The position numbers were made by a program, and so were the translations under genes. A stretch of 64,000 nt of DNA from Acidilutibacter cellobiosedens (GTDB lineage: Bacteria; Bacillota; Clostridia; Tissierellales; Acidilutibacteraceae). Under the pieces are notes generated by a model. That model saw nothing but the letters and a program-made list of their open reading frames with translations. It ran no database searches and was not told the DNA's origin. Where the stretch lies: contig NZ_CP035282.1 of NCBI RefSeq assembly GCF_004103715.1, positions 2,842,673 through 2,906,672 on the forward strand, written 5' to 3'. Shown here piece by piece: positions 19,081 through 27,764 of the stretch (positions are counted from its first letter, which is position 1; the number at the start of each line of letters is the position of its first letter).

Positions 19081-19190
19081 ATTTCAAAATGTCACTACAC
19101 TTTTGAAATATATTTCAAAATATAAATTTAACTTTTTGAAATGCTATTTCAGGTCTTATTGAATAGTTTCAAAAAGTGCACTTTTTGAAA
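19081..19190. promoter_or_regulatory. res-like recombination/operator site cluster
   Basis: Several dyads share the half-site TTTTGAAAT. One is ATTTCAAAA-N11-TTTTGAAAT at 19081-19109. A perfect 20-bp palindrome lies at 19101-19120, a weaker dyad at about 19131-19151, and a perfect 24-bp palindrome at 19167-19190. Three subsites upstream of a resolvase gene is the usual res arrangement. Confidence 0.65.
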
Positions 19191-19200
19191 TAGGAAGACA

Positions 19201-19284
19201 CTATTTCTTTCTACCCATAAACCAGATGGCAGCAATACTGACAAGGGTAATGCAAAAAATCATAGTAACTATTAAATGAACCAT
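19201..19284 (-). CDS. 27-aa single-span membrane peptide
   Basis: Reading from 19284, an ATG follows AGGAGGAT at ideal spacing and opens a 27-codon frame ending in TAG at 19201. The peptide begins MVHLIVTMIF, is one hydrophobic helix, and ends in a basic GRKK tail, like small membrane toxins or regulatory peptides. It lies 40 bases downstream of another small membrane gene. Confidence 0.5.
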   Translation of the reverse strand: MVHLIVTMIFCITLVSIAAIWFMGRKK

Positions 19285-19324
19285 ATCCACTTATCCTCCT
19301 AATAAAACAGAGATAAGGTTTCCC

Positions 19325-19525
19325 TTATCCCTGTTGTTTTAACATCTTCCACTCTTTTCTATTATCTAAAATAACAAATCCTGTGACTATTAGAAACGGT
19401 ATTATTCCCAGCCATCTGTATTCGAAAAATGTTTTTTCGAATAAATAGTAAAGCAGGAAAAATACTATATATGCTACTGCGGTTGGTATCACTATATTAA
19501 GCATAATATTTATTTTCTTTTTCAT
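19325..19525 (-). CDS. small two-span membrane protein (66 aa)
   Basis: The 66-residue protein has hydrophobic segments at about residues 8-28 and 38-53, positive residues at both ends (MKKK, NRKEWK), and GAGGGG before the ATG. It is probably cotranscribed with the 27-aa membrane peptide. Family not recognised. Confidence 0.5.
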   Translation of the reverse strand: MKKKINIMLNIVIPTAVAYIVFFLLYYLFEKTFFEYRWLGIIPFLIVTGFVILDNRKEWKMLKQQG

Positions 19526-19764
19526 CGATAATCATCCCCTCTGTTATATAAATTTATAAGGTAATTGTAGCGCACACAAAAAAATTTGTCAGGTCCAAAT
19601 TTATAAAATTTCATGCATTTGTAATAAAGTCTACTAAAATCTTTGTCGCCTTAAAACACTTCAAAGCCTTGAAACTTAAGCCTTTCCCCTTATCAACTAA
19701 TATACATAATATTATAGGGGTTTAGGAAATAGGAGGTTTAAGGACAATAAGGATAAAGGAGGAT
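19526..19764. other. intergenic stretch with degenerate Tn7-like end motifs
   Basis: No gene is seen. AATAAAGTC at about 19625 equals the core of left-end sites in the 25484 element. CTTTCCCCTTATC and GGAAATAGG/AAGGATAAAGG runs resemble the purine/pyrimidine tracts in both miniature elements. This may be an eroded end, or chance in AT-rich DNA. Confidence 0.25.
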
Positions 19765-20637
19765 TTATTCCTTTATTCTATCTCTACTAAACACCATTCT
19801 CTCAAGTTCGTCTATGGTATTGATACCTGAAACCTTCCTAAGCCACTCCATTAAAATATTCTCATTTTGTTGATTTGTAATAGCAAAGTATAGATTGTCA
19901 GGTAAGGAATTAAATTTATGTAAAAGGATTATTAACAATGAGTTCTGCATACCCTCCTTAATTCCTTCATCCTTAATCCTTACCCCTACCTCTGTATCCA
20001 TGAGATATTCCTTTACAACACCAATCCCTTTGTTTCCAGTAAATCTTGAAACAATTTCGGTTATTACTGTCATGTAAGCCAGTTGTTCTTCCTCTTCATT
20101 TAATGCTTCTATAAGTGATAAAACCTTTGATAATGCTTCTCCTAATGGCAATGAATGATACATAAATGGCAAAAATATAAGTTTCGATTTATCTATATGA
20201 CTGAGCATACTACCTGAATGAATTTTTCCCTCAATTTCACTATATATTTCTTCCCCATTAAATTCTGAAAGACATATGATTTGAGCCTCATAATGTATTG
20301 AACCACTATCTGTCTTCAATTTTCCCTTTTGTTCGCTTCCAGAATATAAAATAACGGTAGTCACTTGAATACCATACTTTATACAGATATTTGCGTCATA
20401 TATCATCATACTTTCAATATTGGGTTTAATTTTATCATTAATAAATTCAATATGAAGTATTGTTTCATCTTCGAGCAGAAGCATGAGCAACGGCTTTTTA
20501 TAATTTTCTATCTGCTCCACTTCAACAACTTCTTTGACTGCTGGCAAGTCTAAACCGAATTCTTCAAAGGATAAGCCCTTAAAGATTCTATTAAAATATC
20601 CTTCAATAAAACTCTTTTGTTTAAAATCTGCTTTCAT
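19765..20637 (-). CDS. Rpn/PD-(D/E)XK nuclease-family protein
   Basis: The protein (290 residues from the preferred ATG, which has AGAGG upstream) resembles Rpn-family putative transposase nucleases: an N-terminal region with LFLEDETILHIEFIND-like nuclease strands (ETILHIEF near residue 60), a middle YHSLPLGEAL segment, and a C-terminal helical part rich in Glu. The family encodes recombination-promoting or anti-phage nucleases common in mobile DNA. The catalytic PD-EXK residues are only partly evident, so activity is uncertain. Confidence 0.6.
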   Translation of the reverse strand: MKADFKQKSFIEGYFNRIFKGLSFEEFGLDLPAVKEVVEVEQIENYKKPLLMLLLEDETILHIEFINDKIKPNIESMMIYDANICIKYGIQVTTVILYSGSEQKGKLKTDSGSIHYEAQIICLSEFNGEEIYSEIEGKIHSGSMLSHIDKSKLIFLPFMYHSLPLGEALSKVLSLIEALNEEEEQLAYMTVITEIVSRFTGNKGIGVVKEYLMDTEVGVRIKDEGIKEGMQNSLLIILLHKFNSLPDNLYFAITNQQNENILMEWLRKVSGINTIDELERMVFSRDRIKE

Positions 20638-20682
20638 AACTTTCACCTCTTGCCTTAAACTTTATCTTTCAAAAAATAAAAA

Positions 20683-20739
20683 AGCACATTCTCCTTAATT
20701 ACTGCCAAAACGAATCTGGCTGTATAAAGAGAATATGCT
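20683..20739 (-). terminator. terminator downstream of the second PIN cassette
   Basis: Arms AGCATATTCTC / GAGAATGTGCT (minus strand) are followed by TTTTTATTTTTT. It would end transcription of the XRE/ImmA/PIN cassette before the Rpn gene. Confidence 0.65.
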
Positions 20740-20849
20740 CTCCGCCTGTGTCACTAACGCTATTGTAGCGCATATTAAAGAAGAACACAATTACATTCTA
20801 ACAATAATACTTCCATCTAACCTTATCCCTTTAACCCATATCCCTGTTT

Positions 20850-21416
20850 TCATATGCCTAAATATCCTTTCCAGCCATTTCTCTCAAATCTTATAAAAGC
20901 CTTTCTATACTGCTCTTCAAATGAGTCCTTAGTTGGATGAGTCAATTTGCTATTAATATTATTAAAAATATCTTCTGCTTCGTTTTTTGTAATCTCACCA
21001 AAATACACACATAAAGCCAGAATATTATTGTGTGTAAGGGTAATAAACTCATCCAGCCACTTAAATTCAGTGTAATTATCTGATATTATTATTGGAATTC
21101 TCAACGCCTGGGCATATCCTGCGCATTAACTTTCTCCTGGACCGATTACCTTTTTCTTATCTTCGATGATGTCTCTAGCAAGTATGTTTATAGATATGTC
21201 TTTCTTCCTATCTACAATCTTAAATATACTCCCGTCCTTATGAATTGCTTCGTTAATCAAACCATAATATCTTCCTGCATTTTTCTTTATTTCAATGTCA
21301 TATACAAATTGAGGAATGATGATTTCTTTAAATAAAAGTTCTAAAATGTCCAATCTGTTAACCCTGGCTAAATTAATCAGGATATCAGCATCAGATATGG
21401 CTCCTGAATATCTCAT
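20850..21416 (-). pseudogene. PIN-domain gene interrupted by an in-frame TAA
   Basis: The frame starts with ATG two bases after the peptidase stop. It encodes ISDADILINLARVNRL (first acidic residue of a PIN fold), then IIIPQFVYDIEI, then reaches TAA at 21126-21128 just after VIGPGES. Without changing frame it continues CAGYAQALRIPIIISDNYTEF, the normal PIN continuation with an acidic ISDN strand, to 20850. A single nonsense mutation in a gene of about 188 codons explains this. It is the third gene of a cassette parallel to 9289-11337. Confidence 0.8.
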
Positions 21417-21417
21417 G

Positions 21418-22209
21418 TTAATAGTCCTCTTCCAAGGGATACTCATATCCGAATTGTTCAGGAGCCAGTCCGATAAATTCAAGGCTGGTTTTCATGTTCT
21501 TGTATGAAATATTCCCTCTTTCGTAGTTGGTTTTTATAAACTCGATATATTCCTTTGGTACATATGTTTCTTTTGATGGAGTTATCAAGTCTATACTGTA
21601 GCCTTCCCGTCTGGTTAAAGATTGGAGTTGTTCCGTATTTCCCAGTGAACAGATGTCTACTAGTTCCTCATACTTGTCAATAGAACATAAATTAAGTTGG
21701 ATAAGCCTTTTTAACATCGCCTTATAACTTACTTTAAAATAATTGTGCATTCTAATGATATGCCTTGGTAAAACACTATCTTTATCTACATTAACAATTT
21801 TATAAAATACTTCTTTCACATAGTCCTCAGGCATTAAAAATTCGGAAGCAAATACATCCGCTTTCGCATCTTCTGCTTTATGCTTTTCGTCATCCAAAAG
21901 GATTTTTTCTTTTTTCAGGATATCAGCATTATAAATAAGATGGTATAGTTCATGGGCACCAGTATAGCGCTCATGCCCCAAAGTAAAATTGCTGTTTAAA
22001 TAGACAATAAACTGTCTCTCAAAATAGGTACTAAATCCTGATAATTCATCTGTATCCAATGGTTTTCTTATTAGGAATGCAGCCTCTGTTAGAATATCAA
22101 ATATATCAGAAAGCCCTTTCCTCGCAAATTTTATTCTTACTTCTTCTGCCAAATCTTTGATTTGCAGTCTGAAGGATTCTCCTGGGAGATTTAAATTATT
22201 CTTTTGCAA
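21418..22209 (-). CDS. ImmA/IrrE-family metallopeptidase (second cassette)
   Basis: The zinc site HELYH lies near residue 87, followed by AEDAKADVFASEFLMP with the second ligand region, typical of M78 peptidases. The start is taken as the TTG at 22209, 8 bases after GGGAGGAG; the longer GTG version begins inside the XRE gene. It should cleave the XRE repressor of the same cassette. It differs clearly from the peptidase at 10155, so the two cassettes are not a recent duplication. Confidence 0.8.
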   Translation of the reverse strand: MQKNNLNLPGESFRLQIKDLAEEVRIKFARKGLSDIFDILTEAAFLIRKPLDTDELSGFSTYFERQFIVYLNSNFTLGHERYTGAHELYHLIYNADILKKEKILLDDEKHKAEDAKADVFASEFLMPEDYVKEVFYKIVNVDKDSVLPRHIIRMHNYFKVSYKAMLKRLIQLNLCSIDKYEELVDICSLGNTEQLQSLTRREGYSIDLITPSKETYVPKEYIEFIKTNYERGNISYKNMKTSLEFIGLAPEQFGYEYPLEEDY

Positions 22210-22211
22210 TC

Positions 22212-22601
22212 TTAACACTCCTCCCACAGTGGCTTTCTCTTTTGTGGTTTAAACTCTCCATCGTATATTTTCTTTTGGTAAATGAACATCTTTATTATAT
22301 CCTGGAGTTTCTCAACTTCTTTAACGGTTTTTTCCGAAAAATTTTTCTTCCTGAATAGTGTAACTAAATCGTCGTCTTCTTCATCTTCAAAAAGAATGTT
22401 TATATCTATATTCAGAACTTTGCATATGGCATTTAACTCCACAGCCGATACAGTCCTGTTGCCGTTTTCTATTTTGCTCAATGTTTCCCTGCTCATGTTA
22501 ATCCCCTTTTCAGCAAGTCTTTCTACTGCCTCAATCTGGCTTAATCTCCTTGCCTCTCTAATAGCCTTTATTTTTAATCCAATAGGAATATCCTTTGACA
22601 T
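22212..22601 (-). CDS. XRE-family repressor (second cassette)
   Basis: The 129-residue protein has a classic HTH_3 domain at residues 8-65 (IKAIREARRLSQIEAVERLA, SRETLSKIENGNR) and a charged helical tail. AAGGAGG precedes the ATG. Palindromes in its promoter suggest autoregulation. It is the regulator and likely peptidase substrate of the XRE/ImmA/PIN cassette. Confidence 0.85.
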   Translation of the reverse strand: MSKDIPIGLKIKAIREARRLSQIEAVERLAEKGINMSRETLSKIENGNRTVSAVELNAICKVLNIDINILFEDEEDDDLVTLFRKKNFSEKTVKEVEKLQDIIKMFIYQKKIYDGEFKPQKRKPLWEEC

Positions 22602-22618
22602 CTTTAATCCCTCCTTTT

Positions 22619-22690
22619 TGTAATATTATATTACACCAATATTGGTTTTGTGTCAATATTTTATGCATTTATGTAATATTTTATTACCTT
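22619..22690 (-). promoter_or_regulatory. promoter with palindromic operators for the second cassette
   Basis: On the minus strand TTGACA and TAATAT are separated by 17 bases. GTAATA-N3-TATTAC-type palindromes lie at 22620-22634 and 22673-22687, and CCAATATTGG at 22636-22645 lies in the spacer. This arrangement suits dimeric XRE repression. Confidence 0.6.
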
Positions 22691-22799
22691 TGTATAAAGT
22701 TATACTTAATTCGTTAAATAAAATTTTTGCACTGATTTTTTGATTTTCTATGAACTCACCTATATAATACCCGAAAATCTCTTGCGAGGAGTGGTTATA

Positions 22800-22828
22800 A
22801 TGATAAACTTAGAAGTTTTTAGACTGGT
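22800..22828 (+). pseudogene. 5' stub of a gene cut by the second IS21-like element
   Basis: TTGATT-N17-TATAAT (about 22738-22766) and GAGGAG precede an ATG at 22800 that encodes MINLEVFRLVY before the IS boundary. This start resembles LysR-type regulators, but eleven residues are too few to name it. No continuation is found beyond the IS at 25389. Confidence 0.35.
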
Positions 22829-22930
22829 GTATTTGTCAACCGAAAATTAGGTCAAAAGACCATTTAATTTTAGGTCACTTTCTTGTAAATAAATGTGCCT
22901 CTAAAATTTGTGTACAAAGGCACAAATACT

Positions 22931-23695
22931 TTAAGCTGTTAAAGATTTAATAGATGCACCATTTTCTCTTAATGTTTCTCTTAGCCGATAAGAATCACCC
23001 TCCATGTCGACAAGAATTGCCTTGTAAGTAAGTCTATCTATCATCGCACTTGTAACTGTCGGATCACCGAAAACCTCAATCCAACGCTCAAATGAAAGGT
23101 TAGAAGTAATTATTGTTGATTTCCTTGCTGCCCTTAAAGAAAGATTATTAAACAGCAGATCTGTCCCTTCCCGGTCAAACGAGGTGTACCCAAGTTCATC
23201 TGCCACTACAAGGTCATATTTTTCAAATCTATTCTCAAAATATCTCAAGGTCTTAGCGCTATTGCTTTCCTTCAATGTAGTAACCAGTAGTGGAATTGTC
23301 GTGAACAGAACCTTATAACCTGCCATGCAAGCCTTTAATGCTAAAGCAATACTAACCATAGTTTTTCCGGTTCCCGGGTTACCGGTCATTATGATATTTT
23401 TGCCTTTTTCGATAAAATCAAGTGTTGCTAACTCAGGAAGTCTTTTCTGCATATCTACTGGGAGACAGTCAATTTCAATATCTTCAATATATTGCCTGTA
23501 AGGCAAATGTGCATTTCGAATACGACATTCAATGGAACGCTTATCCTTTTCTTCCATCTCATAAGTTAAAAGCTTATGAAGAAAATCCTCATAATCAGCC
23601 GCTTCAGATATTACTTCTTCATAGTGAGTTTTAATTCCTTTAAGTTTCAATATATTACAGTATTCTTTAATCTCTTCATTTAATTTAACCTTCAT
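22931..23695 (-). CDS. istB: IstB-type transposition helper ATPase
   Basis: From the ATG at 23695 (AAGGAGG upstream) the protein has about 254 residues, with Walker A TGNPGTGKTM and Walker B LVVADELGYTSFD. It is the helper ATPase for the adjacent IstA. It sits 1 base after istA. Confidence 0.93.
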   Translation of the reverse strand: MKVKLNEEIKEYCNILKLKGIKTHYEEVISEAADYEDFLHKLLTYEMEEKDKRSIECRIRNAHLPYRQYIEDIEIDCLPVDMQKRLPELATLDFIEKGKNIIMTGNPGTGKTMVSIALALKACMAGYKVLFTTIPLLVTTLKESNSAKTLRYFENRFEKYDLVVADELGYTSFDREGTDLLFNNLSLRAARKSTIITSNLSFERWIEVFGDPTVTSAMIDRLTYKAILVDMEGDSYRLRETLRENGASIKSLTA

Positions 23696-23696
23696 A

Positions 23697-25280
23697 CTAT
23701 ACAGCCTCCTTGTTAAGCTTTCTTGATTGGAGTGCTGCAAGTTTATCATAAATCGATAATGTGCTCCTTGATTTTTCAGTTAGATGATCATTTAATGGAA
23801 CAGTAACGCAAATTTCTTTTTCCTTTCTACTTTCACAAATCACCTTAACCTTATCAGCACTCATATCCATTGGTGACAGTTTTTCAAGTTCCCTTAAAGC
23901 TTCTGTCACAGCATGGATTCCTTTTTCATAAATAATTTCTAAAACTTGTAGAAATGTCTTGGCATCTTTGGTATAATACTGTTCATAGATATATTTGATC
24001 TGGGTGTCCGTTTGGAGCAGTGCTGTGCTTCCTTTGAGGGCACCTGGTTTTTTATGTAGAGTTCTAAGATAATGATGAATCTCAATTTTCCAGTCATGCA
24101 GTTTAAAACTGCGGTCATGTTTAGCTACAATGCTGTTATCGTAGTAGATAATTATCTTATCTGTAAACATCTTCACTTTTACCATTTTACCAACTAATGT
24201 ATCCGGCACAGAATAATGATTTTGACTTACCGTTACGGTCGAATATTTGTCAACACGGTTTTCTGAATAAATACTGCTTTCAAACTTAGGTAAGTTAGGA
24301 AACAAGTGTTTTTGCTCTTCTTTAAAGATTTCCATCGGCACCAATCCGTTAGATGTTTCTTTATTATTAAGCTTCATACATTCTTCAAAAAGAAACTTGT
24401 TTGCTTCTGCAAGAGTGTCGAATTTGTCATTACCCGGCTCACTGAATACTTTTCTTCTAACATATTCTACACTTCTCTCAACGTGGCCCTTTTCATTGCC
24501 TTTTGCAATATTCGTGAACCTAAAGTTGAATCCATAGTATATTGATAATTCTGTCAATGCTTTTGTTGGCTCTTTTTCGAACAATCCAACAAATTTCTTA
24601 ACTGCAACCCTCATATTATCATAGACCATTGTTCTAAAATTACCTTTGCAAAATGAGAAAAATTCTGCATGTGATTGTTGAAATGCTGGAGTATCTTGAG
24701 ATTTAAAAAGCATTGAATATCTGATTCCGCTTTTAGCAGGAGTAAAAACTGCCATTTGATAAGCTTTATATCCTTCTCCCCCTATATCTAATTTTGCCGT
24801 ACCCCAGTCAAATTCACATACATCTCCAAGAACATATTCTTGTCTTATGAAAGCTTCACGATGCCTATCCTCGATTGTTTTAACTAATCTTTTAACTGAT
24901 GAATAACTAATATTAAAATTTTTCTTTAACAAGTATTCATGAATATCAATTTTTCTCATTTGCTGCTTTGACATACCGTTAGCACGCTTCCATTCATTAA
25001 CCTTTAAGCATTCTTCAATTACTTCAATCATCTCAGATGTTACCTTGTTTGGCCCTCTGTTTTCAGAATTGTATTTTGGTTTTTCAACAATTGCTTGAAT
25101 TAATTCTTTTGTATCTGTTTCAGGATTTTTTGCTAAAAGTTCTTGCTTTTGATTTTCATACTCATTTACATATTTATTTACAGTATCCTTGCTCATGTGA
25201 AGCTCACTGGCAATGCTTCGATTGCTCATACCGTCAATATGTTTAAGTATGATTTTTTGTTTTTGATTCAATTTTATCAC
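23697..25280 (-). CDS. istA: IstA-type DDE transposase
   Basis: The 527-residue protein has an N-terminal helix-turn-helix (MSNRSIASELHMSKDTVNKYV) and an rve core with Asp in CEFDWGTAKL near residue 158, Asp in MVYDNMRVA near 219 and Glu in GHVERSVEY near 265. It appears complete. It is the transposase of the element at 22828-25389. Confidence 0.93.
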   Translation of the reverse strand: MIKLNQKQKIILKHIDGMSNRSIASELHMSKDTVNKYVNEYENQKQELLAKNPETDTKELIQAIVEKPKYNSENRGPNKVTSEMIEVIEECLKVNEWKRANGMSKQQMRKIDIHEYLLKKNFNISYSSVKRLVKTIEDRHREAFIRQEYVLGDVCEFDWGTAKLDIGGEGYKAYQMAVFTPAKSGIRYSMLFKSQDTPAFQQSHAEFFSFCKGNFRTMVYDNMRVAVKKFVGLFEKEPTKALTELSIYYGFNFRFTNIAKGNEKGHVERSVEYVRRKVFSEPGNDKFDTLAEANKFLFEECMKLNNKETSNGLVPMEIFKEEQKHLFPNLPKFESSIYSENRVDKYSTVTVSQNHYSVPDTLVGKMVKVKMFTDKIIIYYDNSIVAKHDRSFKLHDWKIEIHHYLRTLHKKPGALKGSTALLQTDTQIKYIYEQYYTKDAKTFLQVLEIIYEKGIHAVTEALRELEKLSPMDMSADKVKVICESRKEKEICVTVPLNDHLTEKSRSTLSIYDKLAALQSRKLNKEAV

Positions 25281-25394
25281 TTCCTTCTCTTCCTCCTCCC
25301 AGTTTATACTGAAAGGATACCATATTTTCTTAAGAAAGTGACCTAATTTTCAATGAGCCAGCTGACCTATTTTTAGATTAGCATAAACAATTTT

Positions 25395-25441
25395 AGAACC
25401 AACTTTATTATCATAGAGTCAACTTTATTATTTCTAAAACA
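25395..25441. repeat. remnant Tn7-like right-end site array, cut by IS21
   Basis: Two sites (25395 GAACCAACTTTATTA and 25415 GAGTCAACTTTATTA) are 20 bp apart, in the same direction as the right-end array of the next element. ACA at 25439-25441 is at the expected distance from the last site. The IS21-like element ends six bases to the left, so it probably removed further sites. Confidence 0.55.
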
Positions 25442-25483
25442 TTTTCCTTATTCCTTTTCCCTAAAAATCCTTACCCCTAACTA

Positions 25484-25934
25484 TGTATATTTAAAATAAA
25501 CTCCGCTCCAAACCGAAATCCCTCAAACCCTTATCCCTTCTCGCCTTATGCCCATTTTCCTAATTCTTTCCATATAATAAAGTCGGTTCAAAAATTCCAT
25601 ATTTTCATTCCATTTAATAACATTTATTCCTTAATTCTTGTAGTAATTTTTAAAATAAAGTCGGTTCCAAATAGGGATAAGGTGAAAGGAAAAAGGTATA
25701 AGGTTGCATTTTCTATTGTCTTATTTCAGTGTTATTTCAATCAACATATCGTTTTCAATTCCTTTAAAATCAATACCTTTAGCCTTATTACTTACCCCTT
25801 AACCCTTTCTTACAGAAAACAAACCCCGCAGCAAATGAAGATTTCTCCTGCATCTGCTACGGGATTTTGGAACGAACTATATTTTTATAGAGCGAAGTTT
25901 ATTATTATGGAGTGGAGTTTATTTGTATTATACA
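25484..25934. mobile_element. miniature Tn7-like element (type A sites, 451 bp)
   Basis: The element begins TGTATA and ends TATACA; about 22 of the first 27 bases match between the two ends without gaps. At the left end three sites with core AATAAAGTCGGTTC lie at 25495, 25576 and 25654, about 80 bp apart. At the right end three inverted sites start at 25869, 25889 and 25909, exactly 20 bp apart. This asymmetric layout is that of Tn7 ends. A hairpin (25825-25864) lies just inside the right array. No gene is present. The site sequence matches the one before tnsA at 8939, so the resident TnsB may recognise it. Confidence 0.75.
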
Positions 25935-26532
25935 TCAACACCAATAATTATATTGTTATTCATATGCAGCACTCCTTTTCTAATTCTAATTTTGTTTTAA
26001 AAAGGTCCTTCTTAAAGTGTCAGGCTCCTTTATGTTCTTTGCTATCCTAATAAACCATTTTTTATAATTTCAAGTATTTCTACAATAAAAAAATTGCTTA
26101 CCTGTTAACCAGGTAAGCGTAGGAATTTATTTTAACGGAGGTATATAATGTCAATTCATTAAAATACCTTATTATTAAAGACAATTCTTTATAGTAAATC
26201 ATCTATTACAAAGTCAAGTATTTTTGTTTTTCTTTATATCCTATATCCTCTTCCTCCTTATCACTTTACCCTTCTCTAAATTATATATGTATTTAGTAAA
26301 TCCCCCCAATTCATTGATATAACAATGCTTTAATATACTTTTAAGCGTCAAAAATCATGTTAGGATATTAATCCTAAGTGCAAATGTTAAGGACTAATTA
26401 TGCATTATAAAACTCCTTAAGCCTTTTAACTATTTGAAATAATTTTATAAAAAATTCTAGTATAAAAATTTGACTTACGCTTAACAATCCGTAAAATGTG
26501 GAAAAATCTAATATTTGAAAGGATGAATCTAA
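25935..26532. other. intergenic region with one terminator-like hairpin
   Basis: No convincing gene was found. GCTTACCTGTTAACCAGGTAAGC at 26096-26118 folds into a stem followed by T's on the minus strand. An upstream promoter for the four-helix-bundle gene probably lies near 26450-26520. Confidence 0.4.
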
Positions 26533-26937
26533 ATGAGCAATGTTTTAGTCATAAGGGATTTTAAGACACTTAAAGTTTGGCAGAAGGCAAACGCTCTTGA
26601 ACAAGAAATAGAAGCATTGGTTAAAGCATTTCCAAGCCATGAGCAGTATCGGCTTACTGACCAAATCATTAGAAGCAGTCGAAGTATTTCCGCAAACATA
26701 GCCGAAGGAAATACCCAACTGTTTATAAAGCGGGAATTATTCCATGCCAACGCTGCTCTTGGCAGTTGTGGCGAAACGAGAAACCATTTACTTACCGCAT
26801 ATCAGAACAACTATATAAGTGAAGAACAATACAAAATTTTAGATGAGAAATTCCTTGAAGTAATAAAAATGCTGTATGGCTATATAAAGATGTTAAAATC
26901 TTGTTTAGATAATGAATCAGTTACAATTGACCCCTAA
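26533..26937 (+). CDS. four-helix-bundle (S23/intervening-sequence) protein
   Basis: The 134-residue protein has the family signature FKTLKVWQKANALEQEIEAL, followed by LTDQIIRSSRSISANIAEGN near residues 45-65, and forms four helices. Relatives are encoded in 23S rRNA intervening sequences or serve as accessory proteins (for example of diversity-generating retroelements). Neither an rRNA nor a reverse transcriptase is near, so the role here is unknown. Confidence 0.85.
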   Translation: MSNVLVIRDFKTLKVWQKANALEQEIEALVKAFPSHEQYRLTDQIIRSSRSISANIAEGNTQLFIKRELFHANAALGSCGETRNHLLTAYQNNYISEEQYKILDEKFLEVIKMLYGYIKMLKSCLDNESVTIDP

Positions 26938-27345
26938 TATTTTATAATCTTTACATACTCCATAATATTTTCACCTGCTATTTGCAAAGGCGATGATTGC
27001 GCAGTATCACATACTTTTGGTGGACTTAAAATTCACCTAGAAAAAATTTTTACAAATGAATAAGTTTGAACTTTACAGACTGTTATAAAAAATGCCTTGG
27101 AAAGACTGCTAAATCTCCAAAGCACTTAAAAAAATCCTAATAGCCCTATTTATTAATAGTTTTAGGGTCAAGGTGTTTGCACACCTTGGCTTTCAAATAC
27201 CTATATATATTATACCACATTTTACGCTTAATTTTCATATCTGTTTATAAATTCCCATAACATACTTTAAGTTTCCGTAATGCACCTGAAATGCCCTCAA
27301 ATGGGGATAAGTTTTGAGGATTAAGGGTTTTGGAGAACAATGTTG
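26938..27345. other. intergenic region with hairpin
   Basis: No gene is seen. A stem CAAGGTGT / ACACCTTG lies at 27169-27188 and a GGGATAAG/AAGGG purine tract near 27304-27330. The tract resembles tracts in the miniature transposon elements. Confidence 0.35.
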
Positions 27346-27702
27346 TTATATTCCATAGTGAATTAAATACTTGTTTCCTGTTATAGCCTCAGTTATTTTT
27401 TCAGTGAGAAGTTGAAGTTCTTTTGCCTTGAAGTGATTATTTGCCTTTATAATAATATCCCTGAATTGTTTGAGGGATTCTGGAGGGATAAGCGTCACAC
27501 CGCAATAATCTAATCCAGTACCTGGCTGGGTTGTAACCTGAAAATATGTCTTTATTGCCATTAATTCTTCATTATACTTTATAATTAATTCTTCAACTAA
27601 ATCGTCGTTGACAGAAATACAATTATATTTTTCAGGTTCATAGTCACTATACCATTTGTTTTCTTCAAAAGAATCTATTATTCCAAACTCATGCTTTTCC
27701 AA
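27346..27702 (-). CDS. hypothetical protein (about 118 aa)
   Basis: I do not recognise the family. The start is taken as TTG at 27702 with GGGAG upstream, giving MEKHEFGIIDSF. The protein is soluble, with a YCGVTLIPPESLKQF segment in the middle and a helical end. It belongs to the minus-strand run of small cargo enzymes. Confidence 0.5.
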   Translation of the reverse strand: MEKHEFGIIDSFEENKWYSDYEPEKYNCISVNDDLVEELIIKYNEELMAIKTYFQVTTQPGTGLDYCGVTLIPPESLKQFRDIIIKANNHFKAKELQLLTEKITEAITGNKYLIHYGI

Positions 27703-27764
27703 ATTATTACTCCCACACAAGTATGTATAACCTCTTAATACATATTTCTATAGAAAGTTTTGAC

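Larger units (their letters stand above)
22828..25389 (-). mobile_element. IS21-like insertion sequence, copy 2
   Basis: An istA/istB pair lies between matching ends of about 55 bp that start TGT and end ACA. Both ends carry two copies of an AAAATTAGGTCA-type repeat (left 22842-22876, right 25335-25372). The left insertion point interrupts a gene start. The right one falls in a Tn7-like end array. A TTTTAGA stretch is present near both edges and may be the target duplication. Confidence 0.88.

Noticed and set aside
25395-25934. Repeats considered as replication-origin iterons.
   Set aside because: No replication protein gene is near; terminal inverted repeats and the asymmetric left/right spacing fit transposon ends better.
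25682-26050. 122-codon open frame on the plus strand.
   Set aside because: It runs through the miniature element's core, hairpin and right-end array, has no ribosome site and reads as low-complexity sequence.
26533-26937. Four-helix-bundle gene considered as part of a diversity-generating retroelement.
   Set aside because: No reverse transcriptase, template repeat or variable repeat is found nearby.
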